Both the position numbers and the translations under genes were made by a program. 64,000 nucleotides of DNA, from NCBI RefSeq assembly GCF_029168945.1, contig NC_083607.1:37743257-37807256 (forward strand). The letters run 5' to 3'. This stretch comes from Cannabis sativa. Lineage: Eukaryota > Streptophyta > Magnoliopsida > Rosales > Cannabaceae. A model generated the notes under the pieces. The model worked only from the letters and a program-made list of their open reading frames with translations, had not been told where the DNA came from and did not search any database. Positions 32,202 through 44,975 of this stretch are shown here, one piece after another; the stretch's first letter is position 1; each line of letters starts with the position of its first letter.

Positions 32202-33176
32202 AGTCCACAAGTCTATATATTGGCCTTAAGAGGCGTGTGTAATGATTTTAAAATAGTGTTTGCAAGAAATCCTAACTCTGCTCTCTTGGTTTCTCTTGAT
32301 GAAGAAGAAAGCTTAGAGGAATTTTTGCAGAGTTTCGGCTATCTTGTTGTTGATCACTCATGCGTATTGAAATAGAAAGGTATTGTTGACCTCAAAATTT
32401 AGCCAACCAACAGCAGAGTCATATTTAATGTTGATGCTTACAATGAGTTACATAATAAGAAAACAAAAGTAAGTGAGATACATCATTTTATAGAGGTTTG
32501 GCCCCCTTAGTTAGCGGGTAATGACCTATTCTCCTTTTTGTTGTATTGATATCGAGAGATAATGCTACTTAGATCACTATAGTAATAGGATATGAAGTAG
32601 CTCTGTTAAGATTACAATGTATGAATTAGTAGGCAAATCACTAATGAGAAAGTGAGAGAGCCTTGGAGGCGTGTGAGAGAGAAAGAGGGAGGCCTTAGGG
32701 GTGTAGAAGAGAGGATTAGGGTTTTCAAACATAGAATGGAGAGCTTAGCGAGCTTTAAGGCTTAATGACTTAGGGTTTTAGAGATAGACTACTGATCTTT
32801 ATATAGTAGAGCTTACATGCCTAATATCCTTAAAAATAGGTGAATAAAACCATTATTCACATTATTAATTAATAAATAAAAATGACTAAATTACCCCTTA
32901 AATAGATATATTATGTCTATTTTTGTGGGTTAAGGCCCAGTTTGTTGATTCACTTGTTGTCCATGAATGAGAGCTACACATCAAAATCTTGCTAGGCCAA
33001 AATCTGGCTGGCCATGCACCTACAGGATGTAGGCTGGTTGGCCATACAGTACCTGTAAGTTGAGGTCTGGCTGACCATGCTCCTGTCAAGATCTTGTAGA
33101 TCATGTTCCTGCCAACTTTGTCAAGAGTTGGCCAAGTCTTTACATGTGTTGGCCAGCCTTAGTAGGTGATGGTTAG
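32202..33176 (-). repeat. Continuation of the Tat-2 5' LTR (inferred), up to element F
   Basis: The first 170 bases continue the Tat-2 leader across D. A minus-strand TATA-like CTATATAAAG lies near 32790-32805, followed on the minus strand by CTAAAACCCTAAG-type leader wording. From 32960 to 33176 there are irregular GGCTGGCCATGC/TTGGCCAGCC repeats that continue beyond element F. No ORF with family similarity. The assignment to one long LTR rests on continuity across insertions. Confidence 0.42.
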
Positions 33177-33728
33177 TGTAATACCCTAGAATTATGAGAA
33201 TGGATTAGCAGAACCCTAATTAGATAATTATGTATTATTGAGGAATTATATTATTAAATGATTTAATATATGTGAATTTATATGATTTATGACGTGTTAA
33301 GACCCTGTTGAAGAGTTAGGGGCATTTTAGTAATTTTAACCCGAGAAGGGTAAAAAAGTGAAATTAATTTATTAACGTGCTTATGGGACTATATTATTAT
33401 ATAGTATGCATGTGTTGTCTTTTTCAGGTGTGTTTTGACAAATTGGGGCGGTATAGTCACAACCGATTATTTCGGGTCGAACTGGGTTCGGGCCAGAAAA
33501 ATAATTTGAATTGAATTATTGGAATTTTAATTATTGGTGAATAATATAAAAATTTAATTGGGATTATTTATGTGTGAAATGACTTAAATGCCCTTAAGTG
33601 CTTATGTGTGTGCTTTTGGCCCTAGGGGCAAAATGGTCATTTTTTCCTTTATGCTATATTTGATAAAAGGAATAAATTTTAAGAAAAGAAAGAGGAATTT
33701 TTTGGTTTTGTTTCTCTCTTACCCGATC

Positions 33729-33790
<62 letters not shown>

Positions 33791-35569
33791 TAACCTATTT
33801 CAAAAATTGAGAATTTCTTGGAATTGGCTTGAATTGAAGATTTGAGGTTGTGGATCTTTGAGCTTGCCCTTGGATTGGATTTAAGGTAGCTTTCTATGGC
33901 TTTGATCTTTGTTTAGTTTCTGAATTTAAGTGTTGAAAGAGCACGAAATGTGATGTTGGCTGTGTTTATGTATTTGAGGTGCATGTTGATGTTGTTGGGT
34001 TATTTTGAGCATGCTTTGAGCTTCAATCTTCTGAGTTTGTTTGGATTAGGTTTGGATAGAAATTTTGAGGATTATACATGTGTTATTATTCTGTTATTGA
34101 GCTCTAAAAATTGGATGTGTGAAGCATGAGTTCTTGGTTCGATTTCGTAAGAATTTAAGATAGTTTTATTTGGATTTTGGCTCAAGTTGGAGCTTTGAAT
34201 TTTATGTTTTTTAAATCTGAATTGTGATGTGTTTTTGTTGAATTTAGGCATGAGAATTATATATGTTAAAGCCTATGTAGGTACTTGACTTTTGGTGAAT
34301 GATTAACTTGAATGTTGTTTGAATTAGTTAATTTTTTGGGCCTAAAATTCGAGTTTAGCTTGCTGCTTTTTTGGGTTTGAAACCTAGAAGCCTCTGCTTG
34401 GATTTTGCATGCCGTGGCCCGCCCCTCTTGATGGAATCTGGGAGTTGGTTCCAGGTGCCGCGACATGGATTTTGCATGCCGCGGGCTGCCCTAAAGTTTC
34501 TGGGCAGTTTCAAGTACAAACTTTAGAAATGCATAACTTTGTGATGCGAACTCCGTTTTGAGAGTTCTATATACCGTTGGAAAGCTCATTTTGAGATCTA
34601 TGTGATTATCTGTATTTCAAATGCCATGTATGTATTTTATGAATGTGGAATCAGGGGTTAACCCTATTTGTGTAAATCCCAGTATTGTGAGTAGGATTAC
34701 TGACACCTGGTTAGGAGCACCCGGGGATTTGCAATCTTTGCTATTGTAGGACATCAGGTAAGACAGTAGTTTGCACGTAGAGTTATGCGTGGTGGCGCTT
34801 ACATTGGAAATGATATATGTGAATAATTAGTAACTGGGATTAGGGTTATCACCCTAGCATGAGCGGTTTATTAGCCTAGGGTTATTGCCCTAGTGATATA
34901 TGTTGTGTAAATGCTATGCCATGCTAAGTATATGAGTATATTGAGATTTAGGGTTATGTGTTCAAGGCATAACCAGGTTGTACTTGTTAACTTGAACCGA
35001 GAGGAACCGTTCTAAGGCCTTATTATATTAAGACGTGTGAGCGCAGCAGGTAGGTCTATGTTACATAGACATAAATAGGCATGTGAGCATAACATGCAGG
35101 TCGGTGTCATACAGGAATATGAGAATGGGATTAATGTTTATATAGTGTGATAAATATATTATTGATATATTATACTGTCTTGCTGGGCTTGGCTCACGGG
35201 TGCTATACTGTGCAGGAAAGGGTAAAGCTGTTTCTGATCAGCCATGAGTATCGGAGTTGGACGCTGCATGTACATGCTCGGGCCACACTAGACCAAGGGG
35301 GTTAAGGTCTACCAGTGATGCATTTTGTACTCTGTTTTGCCGCTTAGGTCGGCCAGTGAAAACGGACTTGTAATAGTGTTTTGTAAAGTATTTTTGGGAT
35401 CCCGAAACATGTAACTTTTAGTTTGTAAAGTTTAAATTATTACAAGTTTATTTTCATTCCAATTATAATTAAAGTTTAATTTTCGTGCTAATTTTATTAG
35501 TAATCCCGTTTAGGGGATTAAAGTTTCTTAAGTATCTTGGGTAGCGTGCCTAATAGTTAGGGCGTTACA
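33177..35569 (+). repeat. 5' LTR of element F
   Basis: 2393 bp. It contains a TC microsatellite (about 33735-33785), the block CGAACTCCGTTTTGAGAG with TTCTATATACCGTTGGAAAG (34547-34583), GC-rich twin blocks around TGCCGTGG and TGCCGCGACATGG (34409-34490), and hairpins at 34841-34856, 34876-34893 and 35054-35070. CTCACGGGTGCTATACTG lies near 35190 and GGGATCCC at 35396-35403. Confidence 0.92.
33735..33785 (+). repeat. (TC)n microsatellite in the 5' LTR of F
   Basis: An uninterrupted TC run of about 50 bases. The 3' LTR copy at 41000-41091 is nearly twice as long. Confidence 0.95.
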
Positions 35570-35570
35570 A

Positions 35571-35586
35571 TTTAGTATCAGAGCGC
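35571..35586 (+). other. Primer binding site of element F
   Basis: TTTAGTATCAGAGCGC begins two bases after the LTR end, a variant of the initiator-Met-tRNA PBS as in D. Confidence 0.78.
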
Positions 35587-35902
35587 CAAGGTTTTTAAAC
35601 ATCCTTTAGACTTGCTGAATCTGTACATTCAACATCAGTGACAAGCTTGACTCATGGTGCAGTAAGTGTTGAGAGTAAATACTTTACTACTTATGTGATC
35701 ATTTATTTACCGCTTTCCATTTTTATGCAGTATGCGAGCATCTAGAATATTTATATGTGAAATGATGCCATGCCTTAAATGTTATAAGATTAAGTGTTTA
35801 TTTATATGGAGTTAATAGTTGAGTTAGGGTTTAAGGCAATAAGTGCATAAGTGTGGTATTGGCGCTTAACTCGCTGGGGTTGTTGATTACAAGGTACTAG
35901 TA

Positions 35903-37087
35903 ATGGACCCTCTGCAATCATCTAGACCACAGGGCGAGCAAGTAGAGCCTGGGGTTGACCAAACCAATCCACCAGCACTGCCTCCACCTCCGTAAAATTC
36001 AGGGGATAATGTGGGGGTTGGCAATGCTAATCCTCCTACTGACTGGCAGCAGATGTTCCAAGAAATGCGAGGTATCATACTTCGTCAAGAAGAAGAGTTC
36101 GGTTGATTAAAGCAATCGGCACTGGCTGCCCCTGTTGAACAAGTGTTACCACCGGCACCTGTGCTAGTGGTGGGTAATCAAGGGTTTATAATGCCGCATA
36201 GAGATTCTGTATTTGAGCGGTTTGTGAAGCTGCAACCTCTAACTTTTCTAGGAGGTACTAACATAATTAAGGCCGAGCAGTGGATGAGTACCATTAACCG
36301 TATCCTTGATAATATGGGGGTGATGGGAACAGAGAGAGTAAATTGTGCAGCCTTCATGTTGCAAGATCATGCTCGCGTCTGGCAGGATATTGTGGATCAG
36401 ACCCGAGACGTTAGTACAATGACTTGGGAAGAATTTAAAAGTCTGTTTGAAGAGAAGTTTTATAATATTGCCTTGAGGACTTCACATATGGAAGATTTTG
36501 TGAAGCTTACTCAGAGGGAAATGTCAGTGGCCGAATACACTCTGCAGTTTGATCGGCTGTCTTTGTTTGCTGGTGATCTGGTGCCCACAGATTTCACCAG
36601 GAAAAAGAAATATGTGAGAGGACTGAACGCCACGATTAGTCGGGACTTGAAAATTACCACTTCACATGACACTTTGTACAAGAAAGTGGTTGAGCTAGCC
36701 TTAATTGCAGAGGAGGTTGAGCAACATGTAGCAAAAGAGCAAATTGCAAAGGATGCCATCACAGCATCGAACCCTCCTACTAGTGGTAATGTCTGTAAGG
36801 GGACCAACAGTGGCAACCCTGATCACAAACGGAAGGCTGAGGCTTTTGGAGAATTAGGGGTAATAGAAAGTTTTGGGGAAATAGAGGTGGCCGTCAAGGC
36901 CACGGGTCTTCATTGTGATGCTATCTCGAGTGTCTTAAATGTAAGAAGCACCATCAGGGTGAATGTCAGGCCAAGGTATGTTTCCAGTGTGGCATGGTGG
37001 GCCACTTTATCAGAGATTATTCTTAGGCCAAGAAAGAGGAACCTAAGAAGAATGCTCCTCAAAACTTGGGGCGACTTTTTATTATGA
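35903..37087 (+). pseudogene. Element F gag
   Basis: ATG at 35903 opens MDPLQSSRPQGEQVEPGVDQ; two in-frame stops follow before the 314-codon open stretch from 36143. The gag domain shows FERFVKLQPLTFLGG, AEQWMSTINRI, AAFMLQDHARVWQDIV, WEEFKSLFEEKFYNIALR and YTLQFDRLSLFAGDLVPTDFTRKKKYVRGL. A frameshift near 36920 hides two zinc knuckles: CLKCKKHHQGEC is intact, while the second (CFQCGMVGHFIRDY) has its last Cys changed to Tyr. Confidence 0.88.
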
Positions 37088-37491
37088 CTCAGACTGACGC
37101 TGAAGCTAGTCCGTCAGTGGCGACAAGTCAGTTGTTTATTAATGGTTGTTCTTATACTATGCTGTTTGATTCGGGAGCTACTCACTCTTATGTGTCGAGT
37201 AGAGTTATTGAAAGTTTCCATAAACCATGTGATATTTATGCTTCGGGGTTTGGTACCCTGTTACTCTTGGGAGACCTAATAGTATCCACTAGGTGGCTTC
37301 AGTCTTTGTCCTTCTGGATTGACGATTGTGAATTAATCGCCAATCTAATAGAATTGCAACTGTCTGAATTTGACATAATCCTGGGAATGTATTTTCTGTC
37401 TAAAAATGGGGCAAAAATTGACTCCAAGCGGAAGATGGTGGTGTTTGAGCACGATAGTGCAAACCGAGCAGTGTTTGTGGGTAAAGTTTAG
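37066..37491 (+). pseudogene. Element F aspartic protease
   Basis: 141 codons with the catalytic DSG (MLFDSGATHSYVSSRV) and FDIILGMYFLSKNGAKIDSKRKMV. The start overlaps the end of the out-of-frame gag ORF. The retropepsin core looks intact; a stop follows GKV and separates it from RT. Confidence 0.86.
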
Positions 37492-37514
37492 GGGCACGCA
37501 TACCAAGAATAACA

Positions 37515-38450
37515 TTGTTGAAAGCTAAGGACTTGATGAGCAGAAGTTGTCTGCGATTCATAGTCACTGCAGTGGATACCAGTAAACTTGTGACATTTGG
37601 ACCTGAGAATACAAGATTGGTGTGCGAGTTCCTTGACGTCTTTATAGAAGATTTACTGGGATTGGCACCTACCCGGGAAATTGAATTTGTTATTGAGTTG
37701 GTTCTGGAAGCGGACCCAGTATCAAAAGCACTATATTGAATGGCTCGAGTAGAATTGAAAGAATTGAAGATACAGCTGCAAGAGTTACTGAATCTGGGAT
37801 TCATAAGACGGAGCTACTCACCTTTGAGTGCTCCGGTATTGTTTGTGAAGAAGAAAGACGGGTCTCCCCGAATGTGTATTGATTACTGGCAGTTGAATAA
37901 GCTTACCATTAAGAACAAGTATCATTTACCTCGAATTGATGATCTGTTTGATCAACTGAAGGGGAAGACGGTCTTCTCTAAGATCGATCTTTGCTCAGGA
38001 TATCATCATCTGAGATTTTGGGAGAAAGATACCCTGAAAATTGTGTTTCGTACTCGGTATGAAAATTATGAATTCCTTGTGATGTCTTTTAGACTCACCA
38101 ATGTCCCGGTGGCATTCATGGATCTTATGAATCGAGTGTTCCAGGATTACCCAGATAGATGTGTGATCGTGTTTATCGATGAGCTGCATCTCAAATCCGT
38201 TTTGCAACGATTATGAGATCATAAGCTGTATGCTAAATTCAAAAAGTGTGAATTCTGGTTATCTCGTGTCTCTTTCTTGGGGCACATAGTAGATAAAGAT
38301 GGGATCATGGTGGATCCGGCCAAAATTGAAGCAGTTTGGGATTGGCCAACACCGAAATCAGCTACTGAAGTTAGAAGCTTTCTGGGCTGAGCTACGTATT
38401 ATCGTCGGTTCGTTGAGGGTTTCTCAAAGAATGATGAACCCTTGACAGAA
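37515..38450 (+). pseudogene. Element F reverse transcriptase, catalytic box deleted
   Basis: RFIVTAVDTSKLVTFGPENTRLVCEFLDVF begins the linker (37515-37739, stop). It continues [54 protein letters not shown] and [13 protein letters not shown] to VIVFIDE at about 38180. There the FIDD box and the following dozen residues are lost by an in-frame deletion that joins FID to [12 protein letters not shown] stop follows, then [28 protein letters not shown] and RSFLG with another stop. It cannot be active. Confidence 0.87.
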
Positions 38451-39080
38451 ATGACCCAAAAGAACTTGAAGTTTGTTTGGGTTGATCGGTGTGAGAACAG
38501 TTTTCTGGAGTTAAAGCAACGCTTGATTACTGCTCCAGTACAAACTCTTCCTTATGATAAGGAAAAGTTTGTGGTTTCTTGTAATGCCTTGACACAAGAT
38601 CTCAGTTGTGTGCTTATGCAAGCTAGAAAGGTAATAGCCTATGCTTCTCGGTAGTTAAATGAGTACGAGCAAAGGTACCCCACTCACGATCTAGAACTCG
38701 CAGCAGTGGTATTTGCGCTAAAGATTTGGTGGCATTACCTATATGGCGAGAAATGTGAGATATACACTGATCATAAGAGTCTGAAATACTTCTTTACCCA
38801 GAGAGATCTAAATATGAGATAGAGACGGTGGCTAGAGTTGGTGAAGGATTATGATTGTGAAATCCTTTATCACCCTGGTAAAGCCAACGTGGTTGCTGAT
38901 GCCTAGAGTAGAAAGGGACAAAGTCAGATAAATACGGTGAAACAAATCTCCCAGCAGCTAGCAAATGAGATGGCTCAAGCTAAGATTGAGTTGGTTGTAG
39001 GACAGTTAGCTAATATTACCCTGCAAACTACTCTTTTAGAGTGAATCAAAGAAGCAGAGTTGTAAGATAATGAATTGGTG
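38430..39080 (+). pseudogene. Element F RNase H and linker
   Basis: [62 protein letters not shown] shows the catalytic YCDAS changed to SCNAL, so the first Asp is lost. [46 protein letters not shown] keeps the later acidic residues. Stops occur after YASR, after LNMR, in VVADA-stop-SRKG, and twice in the spacer. Confidence 0.84.
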
Positions 39081-40005
39081 AAAACCCGGGATAGGATTTC
39101 AGTTGGGAAGGCTGGTGACTTTTCAGTGGATGAAATGGAAATGTTGCGATTCATGAATCGTGTTTCTGTGCCCATGGATGATGATATCAAAAGAGAGATA
39201 ATGAATGAGTCTCATACGACTCCTTACTCAGTTCATCTAGGGTCAACGAAGATGTATCAAGACCTAAAGGCCATGTTCTGGTGGCCATGCATGAAGAATG
39301 ACATTGCTGAGTATGTTGCTAAGTGTCTTACCTGTCAGCAAGTAAAGGTTGAACATCAGAGGCCTGCAGGGTTGCTGCAACCATTGAACATACCAGAGTG
39401 GAAATGGGAAGATATTGCTATGGACTTCGTGGTAGGTTTACCTAAAACCACGGGACAATTTGACTCTGTGTGGTTCATAGTGGACAAGTTTACAAAGTCA
39501 GTATGCTGAGTTATATGTCAGATAAATTGTTCGTCTTCATGGTGTCCCAAAGTCCATTGTTTTGGATAGGGATCCGAAATTTACATCAAGATTCTAGGAG
39601 AGTCTACATCAAGCTATGAGTACTCAGTTAAAGTTCAGCACAACATTTCATCCTCAGACAGATGGGCAATCCCAGAGGACTATTCAGATCTTAGAAGACA
39701 TGCTACGAGCTTGTGTGCTTGACTTTGAAGGGTCATGGGCAAAGTACCTTCCTCTGATCGAGTTCTCTAACAAAAACAGCTATCAGGCAATAATCGGGAT
39801 GGCCCCTTATGAGCTTTTATATGGGAGCTTTTATATGGAAGAAAATGTAGATCACCTACTCACTGGGATGAAGTGGGTGAAAGAAAGTTCTTGGGTCCTA
39901 AGGCTGTTCAGAGAACCAGCGAGGCAGTTGACAAAATCAAAGCGCGAATGCTCGCAGCTCAGAGTAGACAGAAGAGTTATGCTAATCCAAAGCGTCGGGA
40001 CATAG
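39075..40005 (+). pseudogene. Element F integrase, broken
   Basis: The first 144 codons (39075-39509) include the HHCC finger (HTTPYSVHLG and CLTCQQVK) and IAMDFVVGLPKTTGQFDSVWFIVDKFTKS with the first catalytic Asp. A deletion and frameshift follow; degenerate HGVPKSIV-DRDPKF can be read near 39538-39590. A second open stretch from 39616 has FHPQTDGQSQRTIQILEDMLRACVLDFEGSW, in which the catalytic Glu of DGQSE is Gln. Inactive. Confidence 0.86.
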
Positions 40006-40432
40006 ATTTTCAGATCGGGGACATGGTATTTCTCCAAATATCAGCGATGAAAGGCATTAAACGCTTTGGTAAGAAAGAAAAGCTTAGCCCGAGGTTCATT
40101 GGCCTTTTGAAATCCTTGAGAGGATAGGGCATGTAGCGTACAGGTTGGCTATGCCCCCAGCGCTGGCAGCTGTACATGATGTGTTCCATGTTTCAATGCT
40201 TCGAACATATGTCTCAAACTCATCCCATATTCTGAGTTATGAAGCATTAGAACTTCAGCCAGATTTGTCATATGAGGAACAACCGGTGCAGATTCTTGAT
40301 AGAAGGGAGAAAGTCTTGAGAAACAAGACAATTGCACTGGTAAAAGTATGATGGAGAAACAGTAAAGTGGAAGAAGCAACCTGGGAACTCGAGACGAATA
40401 TGCAACAGAAATATCCGGAGTTGTTCAGGTAA
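39873..40432 (+). pseudogene. Element F pol C-terminus
   Basis: Overlapping frames give IKARMLAAQSRQKSYANPKRRDIDFQIGDMVFLQISAMKGIKRFGKKEKLSPRFIG, then LAMPPALAAVHDVFHVSMLRTYVSNSSHILSYEALELQPDLSYEEQPVQILDRREKVLRNKTIALVKV. A stop follows, then RNSKVEEATWELETNMQQKYPELFR with TAA at 40430-40432. The order and wording match D and resemble the GPY/F and chromodomain-like end of plant chromoviruses. Confidence 0.82.
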
Positions 40433-40454
40433 ATTTCGGGACGACAATTCTATA

Positions 40455-40467
40455 AGGAGGGGGTAAT
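40455..40467 (+). other. Polypurine tract of element F
   Basis: AAGGAGGGGGTAAT lies directly before the TG of the 3' LTR, about 20 bases after the pol stop. Confidence 0.75.
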
Positions 40468-42752
<2,285 letters not shown>

Positions 42753-42757
42753 GTCAG

Positions 42758-43010
42758 CCTTGGTAATACCCATCTCTATAGATTGAGGCCAGCCTTTGTA
42801 GGTGGAGGCCAACCTTTGTAGGTAGAGGTCAGCCTTTGCAGGTGGTGGCTAGCCTTTGTAGGTGGAGCCAGCCTTTGTATACCTTTTCCTTGTACAGGTC
42901 AGGGTTCCCTGGTGAACGAACCCTCCCTTGGTTTGAAAGTCACCTTTAAGCCAGCCAGCTCAAACCCTAGACAGCCATACAAGCTCATCTTAGCTGACTT
43001 ATAGACTACC
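42758..43010 (-). repeat. Host LTR segment with a 20-bp minisatellite
   Basis: About five copies of GGCCAGCCTTTGTAGGTGGA run from 42787 to 42878, with the unit length varying by one or two bases. The same words occur on the other side of F (GGCCAGCCTTAGTAGGTGAT, 33151-33170), so F sits inside the array. The rest is unremarkable. Interpreted as part of the Tat-2 LTR; the last five bases (CTACC) are the TSD of E. Confidence 0.6.
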
Positions 43011-44549
43011 TGTAAAGCCCGCTTAGTTAATTTGGAAATTAGCAGTTATTTATGTTAATCAGGAAATTATTTATAGATATTTAAATAATTTATTATTGAT
43101 ATTTATGGAATTCAGATATGCATGAGTATGTTATCAGTAGCTTTTATATTTCGCATTTCCGGTGTCCGGTATTTTGGAACGCGGCGTTTGGCTCAGTAGA
43201 AATCACAACTTAGTATGTTAGTATTTTGGGGACGGGTTTTAGACATTGGGAATGTCGGGAATGGCCGGGAATTTAGAATGTCCCAAAAATACCCCCTTAG
43301 TATGATTTATGTGATTTTATGGTGGAGGGGCAAAATGGTCTTTTTGCCCCATTAGTGTTTTGTCTTTTATGACTTTATGAAATGGAAATTAAATAATTGC
43401 CTAAGTGTTTATTTGGCTGAAATGAATAAATGTATGTGTTATATGTTATTTCCCTTTTTATCAAAAAAATCATTAAGTGTCAAAAATTAAGAAAATTTTC
43501 ATGCAAACACTCTCTTTCTCTCTTCCTCATTTCGGCTGAACCTTGGCTGTGCATGGGCTGGATTTCCTTGTTGATTTCAAGTCATTTTAGCAAGATCTAA
43601 GTGAATTTTCTTCAAGGTATTTCTTGGCTTTAATCTCTTCCTTTGTTTTTCTTGAAATTCATGATGAAAATGGGTGTTGCATGCTTGATTCAAGGATGTT
43701 GTTGCTGCTGATTATTATTGTTGTTGTTCCTTGTTTAAATGCTGATATAATTAGGTTTTATGAGATTGTATAGCATGCTTGAATCCTTGTTCTACTTGGT
43801 TAAGTGCTTAGGTGAAAAAGTTATGAATTTTGAAAGAAAATGTTGTGTTTTGTTTCTGTGAATTGTTGGATGTTTCTAGGTGTTTTCAGAGATGATTATA
43901 TGCTTATTTGAGTAGAAATAAATAGGTTTGGATGCATGTTAGGTGGTTTTGCTCAAGCTTGAGTTTGGAACTCAAAGCTTGAGCTCCAATGGTGATTTTT
44001 GTGTATGTGATTTCTGGGTAGGTTTGATGCTTTAGAAATGTCATTTGGGACCTATAGAGCAGGTCTGGAAAGTTTGGGACCAATTGGGTTTGAATTGGTC
44101 AAGTTATGAGTTTTTTAGTTGGCTGCCTGCGAGGAACCGGAATTCCGGTTGAGCATCCCAGCGGATGGGGGTTCAGAATTTCCCAGAACCGGAATTCCGG
44201 TTGGGCAACCGGTCTGCCGGTTGGGGATTTTTCAGAACCCTAGTTTTCCTCGTTTTTGGGTTTTTAGGGGTATTGCCATGTTTTTTATCGATAGGGAAAC
44301 TTTTAGTTTCAAGTTTTAGTCCCCGGGAAGTGATTTAGCGTGTCACTTATAGCGTTGTGATTTTTATGGTTTAGGAGCCGATGTCCGCCGTTCGGCTTCG
44401 GTTCCGGTCGGGTTGACCGCACACACGAAATCGGAATCCAGGTAAGATTAGTATAACAGTATGCATATGTAGATTACATGTTTAGCGAGCATGTAGGAAG
44501 CCTATTAGATTACATTAGTTGTATGTTGGCTTCGAGCTATCCAACCCTG

Positions 44550-44785
44550 TCACGTCGGTACAGGCTGGAGTATGACCAGCAGCCGGAGTATGACCGGTTT
44601 GACCGATCAGGCTGACACTGGGTGGATGGTCCCGTGCTATTGACGTATCCCGTCGGTACAGGCTGGAGTATGACCAGCAGCCGGAGTATGACCGGTTCGA
44701 CCGATCAGGAGGATACAGTAACACGTCGGTACAGGCTGGAGTATGACCAGCAGACGGAGTATGACCGGTTCGACCGATCAGGTTG
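44550..44785 (+). repeat. Three-copy tandem array in LTR E
   Basis: Units begin CGTCGGTACAGGCTGGAGTA and run through GACCAGCAGCCGGAGTATGA to CCGGTTYGACCGATCAGG at about 44552, 44650 and 44723. Each contains a CTGG...CCAG hairpin. Spacers between units differ in length. Near-identity of the units suggests recent amplification. Confidence 0.85.
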
Positions 44786-44821
44786 TTACGTGTCAATAGT
44801 ACCGTCCCTATGAACGTTCAG

Positions 44822-44975
44822 AACTCAGTACCATGTTGGACATGGCAGTAGTGGCTCAGTACCATGTTGGACATGGCAGTAGCGGGACTCAATACCATGT
44901 TGGACATGGCAGTAGTGGCTCAGTACCATGTTGGACATGGCAGTAGCGGGACTCAGTATCGTGTTGGACACGGCA
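44822..44975 (+). repeat. Five-copy hairpin array in LTR E
   Basis: Hairpins CCATGT TGG ACATGG lie at 44831-44845, 44862-44876, 44895-44909 and 44926-44940. The fifth, TCGTGT TGG ACACGG at 44959-44973, has a compensatory A-T to G-C change plus a wobble. Units are about 31-33 bases and share CTCAGTA and GGCAGTAG. Confidence 0.85.

Noticed and set aside
33588..33845. ORF with a long Ser-Leu repeat (and its twin at 40879-41151)
   Set aside because: It is a read-through of the TC microsatellite; the repeat yields open frames automatically.
44515..44813. Overlapping ORFs with repeated HTPACTDV-type peptides
   Set aside because: They translate the three-copy tandem array of LTR E in arbitrary frames.
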